Assembly: GCF_038022665.1 (NCBI RefSeq)
Contig: NZ_CP150629.1
Location: 1,160,480-1,224,479, forward strand
Direction of reading: 5' to 3'
DNA: 64,000 nt
DNA from: Methanolobus sp. WCC4
GTDB taxonomy: Archaea; Halobacteriota; Methanosarcinia; Methanosarcinales; Methanosarcinaceae
A program made the translations under genes and the position numbers. The notes under the pieces were generated by a model. That model saw only the letters and a program-made list of their open reading frames with translations. It had not been told where the DNA came from and ran no database searches. Shown one piece after another: positions 1 through 7,962 of this stretch; position 1 is the stretch's first letter, and the number at the start of each line of letters is the position of its first letter.

Positions 1-710
1 TTCGTTTGTCAGGAAAGGAGTACATCTGCCTGATGACACTGCATGAACCTGTTCCTGAGAAGAAGGTACGCAGGGTCTGCAGGGATTTCACAGGTCCGCT
101 TTTCCAGATGCCACCTATCATCTCTGCTGTTAAACGCGCAGTTCGTGTACGTAAGATCTATTATCTTGAGGTGCTTGATGTAAAGGAAAAGTCGGTCCTT
201 ATGCGGGTTGGCTGCGAAGCAGGCACTTATATGCGAAAGCTATGTCATGACATTGGTGTTGCACTGGGCTGTGGTGCCCATATGCAGGAGCTTCGCAGGA
301 CAAAGACCGGTCCGTTCAGGGAGGACACCCTTGTCACTCTCCATGACCTGAAGGATGCCTATGAGTTCTGGAAAGAGGATGGGGATGAATGCTTCCTGCG
401 GGAGGTTGTCAGGCCAATGGAGGAAGGTCTTGCGCATCTTCCTAAGATCATCATTCGTGATAGTGCGGTGGATGCCGTGTGTCGTGGTGCGGCACTGGCA
501 GTCCCCGGGATACTCAGTCTTGATAAGAATATCAAAAAGGATGATGAGATTTGTCTCTTTACTTTAAAAGGGGAAGCTGTTGCTCTGTGTAAAGCTATAA
601 TGGATACCGGGGAAATGCTTGAAAACACCCATGGTATTGTGTCAACAACCGAAAGAGTAATAATGGATGCTGGCACTTATGCGCAAGGCTGGCACAGCAA
701 GCCAGAATAA
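1..710 (+). CDS. cbf5: tRNA/rRNA pseudouridine synthase Cbf5, 3' part
   Basis: This is the C-terminal two thirds of the archaeal pseudouridine synthase Cbf5, the catalytic subunit of H/ACA RNPs, which also modifies U55 of tRNA. The reading frame is open to the left edge, so the start and the catalytic aspartate motif lie outside the window. Visible are the TruB-family block GTYMRKLCHDIGVALGCGAH followed by ELRRTKTGPF, then a PUA domain beginning near LPKIIIRD that binds the ACA/CCA end of RNA. The first in-frame TTG at position 6 is an internal leucine, because the family sequence reads through it. A tRNA-Ser gene follows 18 bases downstream. Confidence 0.95.
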   Translation, partial: RLSGKEYICLMTLHEPVPEKKVRRVCRDFTGPLFQMPPIISAVKRAVRVRKIYYLEVLDVKEKSVLMRVGCEAGTYMRKLCHDIGVALGCGAHMQELRRTKTGPFREDTLVTLHDLKDAYEFWKEDGDECFLREVVRPMEEGLAHLPKIIIRDSAVDAVCRGAALAVPGILSLDKNIKKDDEICLFTLKGEAVALCKAIMDTGEMLENTHGIVSTTERVIMDAGTYAQGWHSKPE

Positions 711-728
711 TCACATCAAAATACGTGT

Positions 729-815
729 GCCGAGATAGTCTAGCGGTAGGGCGCAAGCCTGGAAAGCTTGTGGGGCATCCGCCCCTCGGGAGTTCGAATC
801 CCCCTCTCGGCGCCA
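729..815 (+). tRNA. tRNA-Ser(GGA), CCA encoded
   Basis: A full cloverleaf can be drawn. Acceptor GCCGAGA (729-735) pairs with TCTCGGC (805-811), the discriminator is G at 812, and CCA is encoded at 813-815. The anticodon stem CAAGC/GCTTG holds loop CTGGAAA, giving anticodon GGA. A long variable arm follows (TGGGGCATCC GCCCCTCGGG region), as expected for a class II serine tRNA, and the T loop reads TTCGAAT. Confidence 0.95.
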
Positions 816-906
816 CAACTTTTTTTAATCAACTTTTACATTGTCATAGTTGGCAAAAACACCGAACATTCTGTGTTCCGTGATATTCGAATAATGAGGA
901 TGAACG

Positions 907-1194
907 ATGAGCGAAGTAAATGTATTCCACATAAAAGAGAACATGGATGTCAATGATGATGGCAGCACAGATGTAACATGTCCGGAATGTGAGAATGAGA
1001 TAACTGTGGCATTTTCCAATGTTGCTGACGACAGCATGGCACTTATTGAGGCTATAGCATGTCCTGCATGCAACTGTACTCTGGATCAGGTACATCCTTC
1101 CGAAAGCTTGAACAAGAAGATAGCTGACCATGTAGCAAAGGAATTGTTAAAGGGTCTTGAACTTGACCTGGGTAAAGCATTGTCTGAACGCTGA
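907..1194 (+). CDS. small zinc-ribbon protein of unknown function
   Basis: This 95-residue protein has two CxxC pairs, CPEC near residue 25 and CPAC near residue 53, spaced as in a zinc ribbon. The rest is acidic and helical, ending in KELLKGLELDLGKALSER. I do not recognise a named family; a nucleic-acid or protein-binding adaptor role is only an inference from the fold. It is followed 9 bases later by a GNAT gene on the same strand, so the two are probably co-transcribed. The ATG at 907 is preceded by a weak AGGATG-like ribosome site. Confidence 0.7.
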   Translation: MSEVNVFHIKENMDVNDDGSTDVTCPECENEITVAFSNVADDSMALIEAIACPACNCTLDQVHPSESLNKKIADHVAKELLKGLELDLGKALSER

Positions 1195-1203
1195 TGGTAC
1201 TTT

Positions 1204-1656
1204 ATGGCGGAAAGCAATTCATCCTATTGTCCCGGTCTCGTATTTAGTGATGATCTGAATGAAGTTGACTGGGAAGAAGCCTCTGTAGTCTTTGAGCGGG
1301 CTCCTCTTGGCAGGAACAAACGTGACCCTGAACAGATTCGCAAAGCCTTTGAGGCAAGTTATGCAGTAGTGACTGTCTCTGATTCAGGTAAGCTTGTGGG
1401 TATGTGTCGCTCTCTTTGCGACGGCCAATATCAGGCAGCAATCTATGACATGGTCCTGTTGCCCGAGTATCAGGGTAAAGGGATTGGAAAAGAAATGCTT
1501 GACCGGCTGTGCGATAAACTGCCTGTAGAGAATATTATCCTGTATTCCGTTCCCGGAAGGGAGGGTTTTTACAGTCGATGCGGGTTTAAGAAAATGCGTA
1601 CAGCAATGGCTAAACTGAATCCTCTTATTTCTGATCCTGAAAATGGCTACCTCTGA
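1204..1656 (+). CDS. GNAT-family N-acetyltransferase
   Basis: The 150-residue protein is a typical single-domain GNAT acetyltransferase, which transfers acetyl from acetyl-CoA to an amine. The core strand and acetyl-CoA loop read YDMVLLPEYQGKGIGKEML, matching the V-x-P-x-[YF]-[RQ]-x-x-G-[IL]-G motif. The C-terminal YSVPGREGFYSRCGFKK matches the usual motif B. The substrate cannot be read from the sequence. It sits directly behind the zinc-ribbon gene and ends about 215 bases before rps13. Confidence 0.85.
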   Translation: MAESNSSYCPGLVFSDDLNEVDWEEASVVFERAPLGRNKRDPEQIRKAFEASYAVVTVSDSGKLVGMCRSLCDGQYQAAIYDMVLLPEYQGKGIGKEMLDRLCDKLPVENIILYSVPGREGFYSRCGFKKMRTAMAKLNPLISDPENGYL

Positions 1657-1748
1657 GCACAGGAAAGTATTTATCTAATTAACCTATAGTGAGTGTCCAC
1701 TTGTATTACTATCCACTTCTACACAATAGTGTTAAATACGAAAGATAG

Positions 1749-1756
1749 TATATATA
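1749..1756 (+). promoter_or_regulatory. TATA box of the rps13 operon
   Basis: The run TATATATA at 1749-1756 is preceded by purine-rich ACGAAAGATAG, a plausible BRE. Transcription should start roughly 25 bases downstream, near 1780, which leaves a leader of about 90 bases before rps13. Confidence 0.55.
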
Positions 1757-1817
1757 GGCGAGTTATTCTAAAATCTTTAGAGTTGCCTGCCTCGTAGTAT
1801 CAATAACGGGGTGTGTC

Positions 1818-1871
1818 GGGACCTTAGTTCCGAGGCTACAGGACGCTTGGCGTCCCTAAGGAGGAAAAATA
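1818..1871 (+). promoter_or_regulatory. structured 5' leader of the rps13 operon that overlaps the Shine-Dalgarno
   Basis: A perfect hairpin GGACGC (1841-1846) / GCGTCC (1850-1855) with a TTG loop sits just before the gene. Outside it, CCTTAG (1822-1827) can pair with CTAAGG (1856-1861). The second arm overlaps the strong Shine-Dalgarno GGAGG at 1860-1864. An alternative pairing GGGAC (1818-1822) / GTCCC (1852-1856) would compete. The arrangement is what one expects of a translational control leader for a ribosomal protein operon, but regulation itself is inferred. Confidence 0.45.
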
Positions 1872-2318
1872 ATGGCAGACGAAGAAATAAGACACTTAGT
1901 CCGTATCATGAATACTGACCTTCAGGGTAGTCAGCCTGTTATGTATGCGCTGACAGGTATTCGCGGTATAGGACTCAGAACATCAAGGATCATTGTTGAC
2001 AGCACGGGTATCGACCCGAAAGAGACCATAGGTTACCTTTCTGATGAAGATGTTGCAAAGCTCGATGAAGCTATTGTGAACTTTGAGAAGAACCTTCCTA
2101 TATGGATGCTCAACAGGTGCCAGGACCCAATTTCAGGTGGGGACAAACACCTTCTGGGACAGGATATAATCATGACCTTCAGAGAGGATATCAACAACCT
2201 CAAGAAGGTAAGAGCATACCGCGGTCTCAGGCACGAGAGAGGTCTCAAGGTAAGAGGTCAGAGAACAAAGTCCACAGGAAGGCGTGGCTCAACCATTGGC
2301 GTAAGCAAGAAGAAGTAA
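1872..2318 (+). CDS. rps13: 30S ribosomal protein S13 (uS13)
   Basis: This 148-residue protein is the archaeal form of S13, located at the head of the small subunit where it contacts the large subunit and tRNA. The helix-two-turn-helix region [20 protein letters not shown] and the basic C-terminal tail [20 protein letters not shown] are diagnostic. The ATG at 1872 has a strong AAGGAGG eight bases upstream. It is the first gene of rps13-rps4-rps11-rpoD, the standard archaeal order. Confidence 0.98.
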   Translation: MADEEIRHLVRIMNTDLQGSQPVMYALTGIRGIGLRTSRIIVDSTGIDPKETIGYLSDEDVAKLDEAIVNFEKNLPIWMLNRCQDPISGGDKHLLGQDIIMTFREDINNLKKVRAYRGLRHERGLKVRGQRTKSTGRRGSTIGVSKKK

Positions 2319-2331
2319 TTAAGGTGATCTT

Positions 2332-3283
<952 letters not shown>

Positions 3284-3304
3284 ATAATAAATGGATATGA
3301 ACTC

Positions 3305-4099
3305 ATGACAATGGAAGTAGATATACTTGAACTGTCAGAGAGGTCTGCAAAGTTCATATTATCCGATGCAAGTGCAGCTTTTGCAAATGGTATAAGGAGG
3401 GCATGTCTCTCTGACGTACCAACTCTTGCTATAGATGATGTGAACATCTACAACAATACCTCAGTCCTCTTTGATGAGCAGTTAGCTTTAAGGCTTGGCC
3501 TTATCCCACTGGCAACAGACATTGAAGAGTTCGTACCTGAAGACGAGTGCACATGTGGCTCAGAATGCCCTGCATGCAAGGTATCTCTGACGCTTAGTGC
3601 TGAAGGTCCGAGAATGGTATATTCAGGCGACTTTGTCTCATCTGATGAGAAAGTTCGCCCAGCCGACCAGAACATCCCTATCATTGACCTGAAAGAAGGT
3701 CAGAAGGTAGTGCTTGAGGCCATTGCCCATATGGGGTATGGCCACAAACATGCTAAATGGCAGGCAGGTATTGCCTGTGGCTACAAGAATATGCCAGTTG
3801 TCAAGTTCGAGAACTGTGACCAGTGTGGTGCATGTGTGAAGGAATGTCCTCAGAACATAATCCAGATCGGTCCGAACGGTGCAGAGATATCCGGCGATGA
3901 TATCCTTAAATGCATACTTTGTAAATTGTGTGTATTGTCCTGTGACATTGATGCGATCACTGTATCTGAAGATGAGAATTCTTTCATTTTCACTATGGAA
4001 TCCGATGGTTCCTACACGATCCAACAGTTAATTATAAATGCAGGAACAACTATTAAGGAGAAAGCCAGCCAGATGGGACAAATATTAGAGTCCCTCTGA
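3305..4099 (+). CDS. rpoD: DNA-directed RNA polymerase subunit D with a two-cluster ferredoxin domain
   Basis: This is the archaeal counterpart of bacterial alpha and eukaryal Rpb3, which nucleates RNA polymerase assembly with subunit L. The N-terminal half has the dimerisation motif FANGIRRACLSDVPTLAID and an insertion with CTCGSECPAC. Around residues 173-220 a ferredoxin-like domain is inserted with two complete C-x2-C-x2-C-x3-C motifs (CDQCGACVKEC and CILCKLCVLSC). It may therefore bind two [4Fe-4S] clusters, as known for some methanogen D subunits, where cluster state is proposed to affect polymerase assembly. The gene is followed by tRNA-Leu rather than by rpl18e in this genome. Confidence 0.97.
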   Translation: MTMEVDILELSERSAKFILSDASAAFANGIRRACLSDVPTLAIDDVNIYNNTSVLFDEQLALRLGLIPLATDIEEFVPEDECTCGSECPACKVSLTLSAEGPRMVYSGDFVSSDEKVRPADQNIPIIDLKEGQKVVLEAIAHMGYGHKHAKWQAGIACGYKNMPVVKFENCDQCGACVKECPQNIIQIGPNGAEISGDDILKCILCKLCVLSCDIDAITVSEDENSFIFTMESDGSYTIQQLIINAGTTIKEKASQMGQILESL

Positions 4100-4160
4100 T
4101 GTTGTTTAGGGGATTTACTCTCCTAAAATTTATATTTAGTAATAGAAAGACCAACATGAT

Positions 4161-4248
4161 GCGGGGGTTGCCCAGCCAGGCCAAAGGCGCTAGGTTGAGG
4201 GCCTAGTCTCGTAGGAGTTCGTGTGTTCGAATCACACCTCCCGCACCA
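4161..4248 (+). tRNA. tRNA-Leu(GAG), copy 1, CCA encoded
   Basis: The acceptor GCGGGGG (4161-4167) pairs with CTCCCGC (4238-4244), with one G-U pair. The discriminator A is at 4245 and CCA at 4246-4248. The anticodon stem CTAGG/CCTAG holds loop TTGAGGG, so the anticodon is GAG. The variable arm is long. The TATA-like TTTATATTTAG about 30 bases upstream suits an archaeal tRNA promoter. Confidence 0.95.
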
Positions 4249-4321
4249 TATACCTTATCTATTGCTCACTTCGAACCTTTACGGTTCAATACTTAACTTA
4301 CATTTAACTCGCTATTCACGT

Positions 4322-4409
4322 GCGGGGGTTGCCCAGCCAGGCCAAAGGCGCTAGGTTGAGGGCCTAGTCTCGTAGGAGTTCGTGTGTTCGAATCACACCT
4401 CCCGCACCA
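4322..4409 (+). tRNA. tRNA-Leu(GAG), copy 2, identical to copy 1
   Basis: All 88 positions including the encoded CCA match the copy at 4161-4248 as read by eye. The two genes are separated by 73 bases of unrelated spacer, so the duplicated unit appears to be the tRNA itself, with only short extra similarity after the CCA (ATAT). The second copy lies just upstream of a divergent region and ends 148 bases before the stop of the convergent uppS. Confidence 0.95.
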
Positions 4410-4557
4410 TATATCTTTTTTAAAAGGGTTATGATCACTTAGTTTGAACTATTGTTCTTATTCTTGGCAGGGTCTTGTGAAAAGCAGAGTATTCACTTAA
4501 CCATTGAAAATAGGAGTTATCCAATGGATAAGATGAGTATTATCATTCAAATGAGGT

Positions 4558-5439
4558 TTATTTTTTGCTCTTTGAGTGTTGCCTTACTTCCTCTATTTCG
4601 GCCTTTCCAAGGGCTTTGAGGAAATGTGCTGCACGGATGGTCACACTATGATGTTTTTCCCTCATACGGGACTGATAGACGCGTATAGAGCGAAGGAAAT
4701 CGATCTTCCTGAACTCCGGCCAGAAAGGTGCACAGAAATACGCTGCACATTCGCTTCCATTGGCCTGCCATGGGAGGAAGTTAGATACTCTTTCATCTCC
4801 TCCGGTGCGTATGATGAGGTCCACATCAGGGAGTGCTGCACTTCCTGAAGGGTAAAGGTGGTTGGATATAGTGTCCTCTTCGATGTCTTCAGGTTCAAGT
4901 TCCCCGGCTTCCACCTTTGTGGCTATCTCTTGTACAGCCTTGATGATCTCCTGTCTCCCACCATATGCTATTGCAACATTGAGGTTGAACCTGTCATAGG
5001 CTGCTGTCATAAGTTCTACATTATCGATAGATTCACGAAGGGGTTCCGGCAACTTTTCTATATCGCCGATTGCATGGACTCTCATCTTTCTTTCATGCGT
5101 CCTTTCATCAACCACTATCTCGTCGAACTTGAGCTTGATGAGGTCAAAGAGCTTATCCTTCTCTTCATCGCCCCGGTTGAAATTCTCAGTGGAAAAAGCA
5201 TATATGGTGAGATATTCCACACCAATCTCACAGGCCCATTCCATAACGTTCTCAGTGACCTCTGCTCCGCGCCTGTGTCCGTAGGATGTCATCTGCCCCA
5301 GTTTGCGTGCAAACCTGCGGTTCCCATCCATAATTATGGCAACATGCCGTGGTACCTTCTCACTTTGAACTTCCTGTGTCAGCAGGCGTTCATATCCTTT
5401 GTATACTATTCGGGATATACTTCCTGATATGAATGACAC
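4558..5439 (-). CDS. uppS: cis-prenyltransferase (Z-type polyprenyl diphosphate synthase, UppS family)
   Basis: The 293-residue protein adds isoprenyl units in cis configuration to make the long lipid carrier (dolichyl type in Archaea) used for glycosylation. The catalytic P-loop HVAIIMDGNRRFARK with the conserved aspartate is near residue 35. TIYAFSTENFNRG and the C-terminal RTGGDERVSNFLPWQ followed by PEFRKIDFLRSI complete the family motifs. Length is slightly above the bacterial norm because of an N-terminal extension of about 25 residues and a basic C-terminal tail, which is usual in Archaea. It converges with the tRNA-Leu pair. Confidence 0.95.
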   Translation of the reverse strand: MSFISGSISRIVYKGYERLLTQEVQSEKVPRHVAIIMDGNRRFARKLGQMTSYGHRRGAEVTENVMEWACEIGVEYLTIYAFSTENFNRGDEEKDKLFDLIKLKFDEIVVDERTHERKMRVHAIGDIEKLPEPLRESIDNVELMTAAYDRFNLNVAIAYGGRQEIIKAVQEIATKVEAGELEPEDIEEDTISNHLYPSGSAALPDVDLIIRTGGDERVSNFLPWQANGSECAAYFCAPFWPEFRKIDFLRSIRVYQSRMREKHHSVTIRAAHFLKALGKAEIEEVRQHSKSKK

Positions 5440-5499
5440 TCCCGTGGTCTAAGTAATGGAATATCTATCTTTGAGATTTGAAAATAAAGGATAGGGGAA

Positions 5500-5823
5500 T
5501 CAGTAGTTGTCAAGGACAGACCTTACAATTTCCCTGTAGTCTTCCTTCAAAAGGTATATGTTGTGATCTCCAGTTACGTCGATGCTCAGGATGCCAAGTC
5601 TTGTATTCATCAGGCCTACCATAGCTGAAACTCCTCTGTAGCTCACATCAAAATCTGTATTATGCAGATGCTCGTACACGTCACCAGTAGTGAATTTATC
5701 ACCGTTCAGGAACAATTTCAGTACCACTTTGCGTATGCCAGTATCATCGCGACTAAGATATTTTATCAGTCTCTCTCTTACTCGCTCTTCAATCGTTTCC
5801 AGTACAAACACCTCTCTCTTCAA
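5500..5823 (-). CDS. DUF2551-like winged-helix protein
   Basis: The protein of about 107 residues looks like a short winged-helix domain: ERVRERLIKYLSRDDTGIRK, then KFTTGDVYEHLHNTDFDVSY, then a wing-like GILSIDVTGDHNIYLLKED. From memory it resembles the DUF2551 family of methanogenic Archaea, of unknown function; a DNA-binding role is inferred. The longest frame begins at TTG (5823) with no ribosome site. A GTG four codons later (5811) directly follows AGAGAG, so the start is uncertain. The gene lies upstream of uppS on the same strand, about 60 bases away. Confidence 0.7.
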   Translation of the reverse strand: MKREVFVLETIEERVRERLIKYLSRDDTGIRKVVLKLFLNGDKFTTGDVYEHLHNTDFDVSYRGVSAMVGLMNTRLGILSIDVTGDHNIYLLKEDYREIVRSVLDNY

Positions 5824-5929
5824 TATGTTATTTTATCTTATAAAACTATTTATTTGCAATAGTTCTAAAACCCTTATTGGATATGAAAATTGTACCATCT
5901 ATATCATCCTAACATATATATTTTAGCAT

Positions 5930-6985
5930 TTAAAGGGGTATCTTTTCAACAATTAGTCCCTCTTTAAAAGGATATCTTTCGATAATATACAATTTTCTTT
6001 TATCATTTCCAATGGATCCTGCGATATCCTCAAGGATCCACCATGCGATATCTATCCCGTTTTCAACGGTTTCCAGCATTTCCTGTGGCACTTCCATATC
6101 TGAGAGTTCCCTGAGGGCAGTATCGATATCACTTTCATCATCGAATTCCATATGCCCGTAGAAAATGGTTCCATCCTCACTGATCTCGTCAAAGGGTCTG
6201 GAAATATTCTCAGCAATGCGAATAAGCCTTTTCCTGAGCTGTACGGCATCCTTGTAGCTGGATGAACAGAAATGCATCCTCTTACAATGATCATATATTC
6301 CGGTGGCGTATTCTTCTGAACCTGATACTGCATTCGACACATCGTCAATTAACTGGTAACCAAGTTCTTTCATGGCCTCTGCATTCGTATCTGAGAATTC
6401 CAGTTCATTGAGATTGATGAAACAGCCGTTCCTCTCTGCAAAAAGAGCTACCCTGTCAGCTCCTTCGATAGAAGGTATCTCTATCCCGGTTTCAATTCCC
6501 AGTTCCTTCGCATACCTGATCGAGGCTGCATAGCCGGTATCGTCCAGCTCGTTCCAGAGTTTTACAGGCGGATGGAATCTTATCTCATCGAGTCCTGCAT
6601 CTGCGAGTTCGGCCATCGATTCCCTGTCAGGTGCCATGGATGTATACATATGGATGTGATGCTCTGGTCCAAATTCCTTCTTAAGCAATCTGATATAGTG
6701 AAGCACCTTCTCCTTTCTCAGAAGTGGCTCACCGCCGGTTATTCCGGTTCCAAGGGCATCCATTTGCCTTGCTTCTTCAAGAACGTCATCATCAGAAAGA
6801 ACCTTTCTCTCATTGGCATAAGTATCGTCAGTGCGCCTCTCCTCTGACACAGGACAGTAGAAACAATCCCTGGGGCATAGGCCTGTTATGAAAAGGACCA
6901 TCTTTGCTCCCTGTTTACAGAGTTTGCAGCCTTCTGAAAGAAAAGAATGGAAAGAACCTGCTTCTCCCTGGACGATATCGCTCAT
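5930..6985 (-). CDS. radical SAM protein of the COG2108 type (related to pyruvate formate-lyase activating enzymes)
   Basis: The 351-residue enzyme has the radical SAM cluster motif CPRDCFYC (C-x3-C-x2-C) near residue 37. It is preceded by a second pair CKLC around residue 21 and followed by the SAM-binding GGEPLL block. Later blocks IRFHPPVKLWNELDDTGY and GIEIPSIEGADRVALF fit a TIM-barrel. A downstream HCKRMHFCSSSYKDA adds two cysteines that might bind an auxiliary cluster. The family is widespread in methanogens; the substrate is, as far as I know, not established. The neighbours give no clear pathway. Confidence 0.85.
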   Translation of the reverse strand: MSDIVQGEAGSFHSFLSEGCKLCKQGAKMVLFITGLCPRDCFYCPVSEERRTDDTYANERKVLSDDDVLEEARQMDALGTGITGGEPLLRKEKVLHYIRLLKKEFGPEHHIHMYTSMAPDRESMAELADAGLDEIRFHPPVKLWNELDDTGYAASIRYAKELGIETGIEIPSIEGADRVALFAERNGCFINLNELEFSDTNAEAMKELGYQLIDDVSNAVSGSEEYATGIYDHCKRMHFCSSSYKDAVQLRKRLIRIAENISRPFDEISEDGTIFYGHMEFDDESDIDTALRELSDMEVPQEMLETVENGIDIAWWILEDIAGSIGNDKRKLYIIERYPFKEGLIVEKIPL

Positions 6986-7074
6986 TGTGGCAACCTATAA
7001 CCTGCAGGTATATAAGGATATTTTAAGCGGAAAGGTCCTAAGGCTTATGTAACATTCGTACAATACTCACTTCC

Positions 7075-7260
7075 GTGGACGAACAGGACGGCTTCATTGT
7101 AGCGATGGGATGCAGGAAATGCGGCAGATGTGAGAATATCTGTCCAAATGGTGCACTTTACAGGATAAACGGTTTTGTGAACGTCGATCACGAGAAATGT
7201 GACCTGTGCATGAAATGTGTGAAGGTATGTCCTAACAAGGCCCTGCTGTATATGGAATGA
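7075..7260 (+). CDS. small 2[4Fe-4S] ferredoxin
   Basis: This 61-residue protein is almost only two cluster motifs: CRKCGRCENICP and CDLCMKCVKVCP, each C-x2-C-x2-C-x3-C-P. It would be a soluble electron carrier with two [4Fe-4S] clusters. The start is GTG at 7075, with an alternative ATG ten codons in (MGCRKCG). There is little Shine-Dalgarno upstream. It is transcribed divergently from the radical SAM gene and converges on the flavin reductase-like gene; electron supply to either is possible but unproven. Confidence 0.85.
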   Translation: MDEQDGFIVAMGCRKCGRCENICPNGALYRINGFVNVDHEKCDLCMKCVKVCPNKALLYME

Positions 7261-7323
7261 TCAGAGCCCTGTATCAACAGATCATTTTCAATGATCCTTC
7301 TATTTCTCCCTGGACCTGCCCTT

Positions 7324-7887
7324 TTACTTATCGATTCCAATTGAGAATGCCTTTCCAAGTGGTTTACCTACTCCATAATATTCCCTTTGTGGTGAGTAGA
7401 TTATCGGTTTTATCTTCTCTATGTCTGGGTTTCCATTCTCATCAAGGACCGATCCCTCTGCCTTGACATCGATAATCTCTCCTATGAACTGTGTATGAAG
7501 TCCCAGCTCGAAGCTGTGTATAAGCTTGCATTCAAGGACCACAGGGAATTCATCTACATATGGCGCGTACACAAGGTCACTTTTCACAGGCGTGAGTCCC
7601 ATTTTCTCGAACTTGTCCGTATCCTTCCCGCTTGCGATCCCAAAATAATCTGTCTCCTTCACATAGTCCTCTGAGGGAATGCTGATGGTAAAGGCTTCCT
7701 TTTCCATGATGTTGGCGTAACTATAGGTTGCCTTTCTCAGGGATACGCTGATACATGGCGGGTCCGAGCAGCAGATGCCTCCCCATGCGGCAGTCATAGC
7801 ATTCGCTTTTCCGAACATGTCATAGGTCCCGACAAGCCATGCGGGTGTCGGGTAGGCCAGAGTCTTTGCACCGATCGATCTTTTCAT
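7324..7887 (-). CDS. flavin reductase-like / flavoredoxin family protein
   Basis: The 187-residue protein belongs to the FMN-binding split-barrel flavin reductase-like family. Typical are the N-terminal [21 protein letters not shown], the [17 protein letters not shown] block and [15 protein letters not shown] near the end. Archaeal relatives bind FMN and act as flavoredoxins or flavin reductases. The partner is unknown; a small ferredoxin gene converges with it 63 bases away. Confidence 0.88.
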   Translation of the reverse strand: MKRSIGAKTLAYPTPAWLVGTYDMFGKANAMTAAWGGICCSDPPCISVSLRKATYSYANIMEKEAFTISIPSEDYVKETDYFGIASGKDTDKFEKMGLTPVKSDLVYAPYVDEFPVVLECKLIHSFELGLHTQFIGEIIDVKAEGSVLDENGNPDIEKIKPIIYSPQREYYGVGKPLGKAFSIGIDK

Positions 7888-7962
7888 AAAAGCACCTTTA
7901 CAAAAAAAGGAATTGAGGGAGCTTTAATCTTGCGGCATAGGTTACATCATTCGGTCATGGGA

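Noticed and set aside
3638-4024. 128-codon minus-strand frame inside rpoD
   Set aside because: It lies wholly opposite a clear RNA polymerase subunit gene and shows no family motif; it is a shadow.
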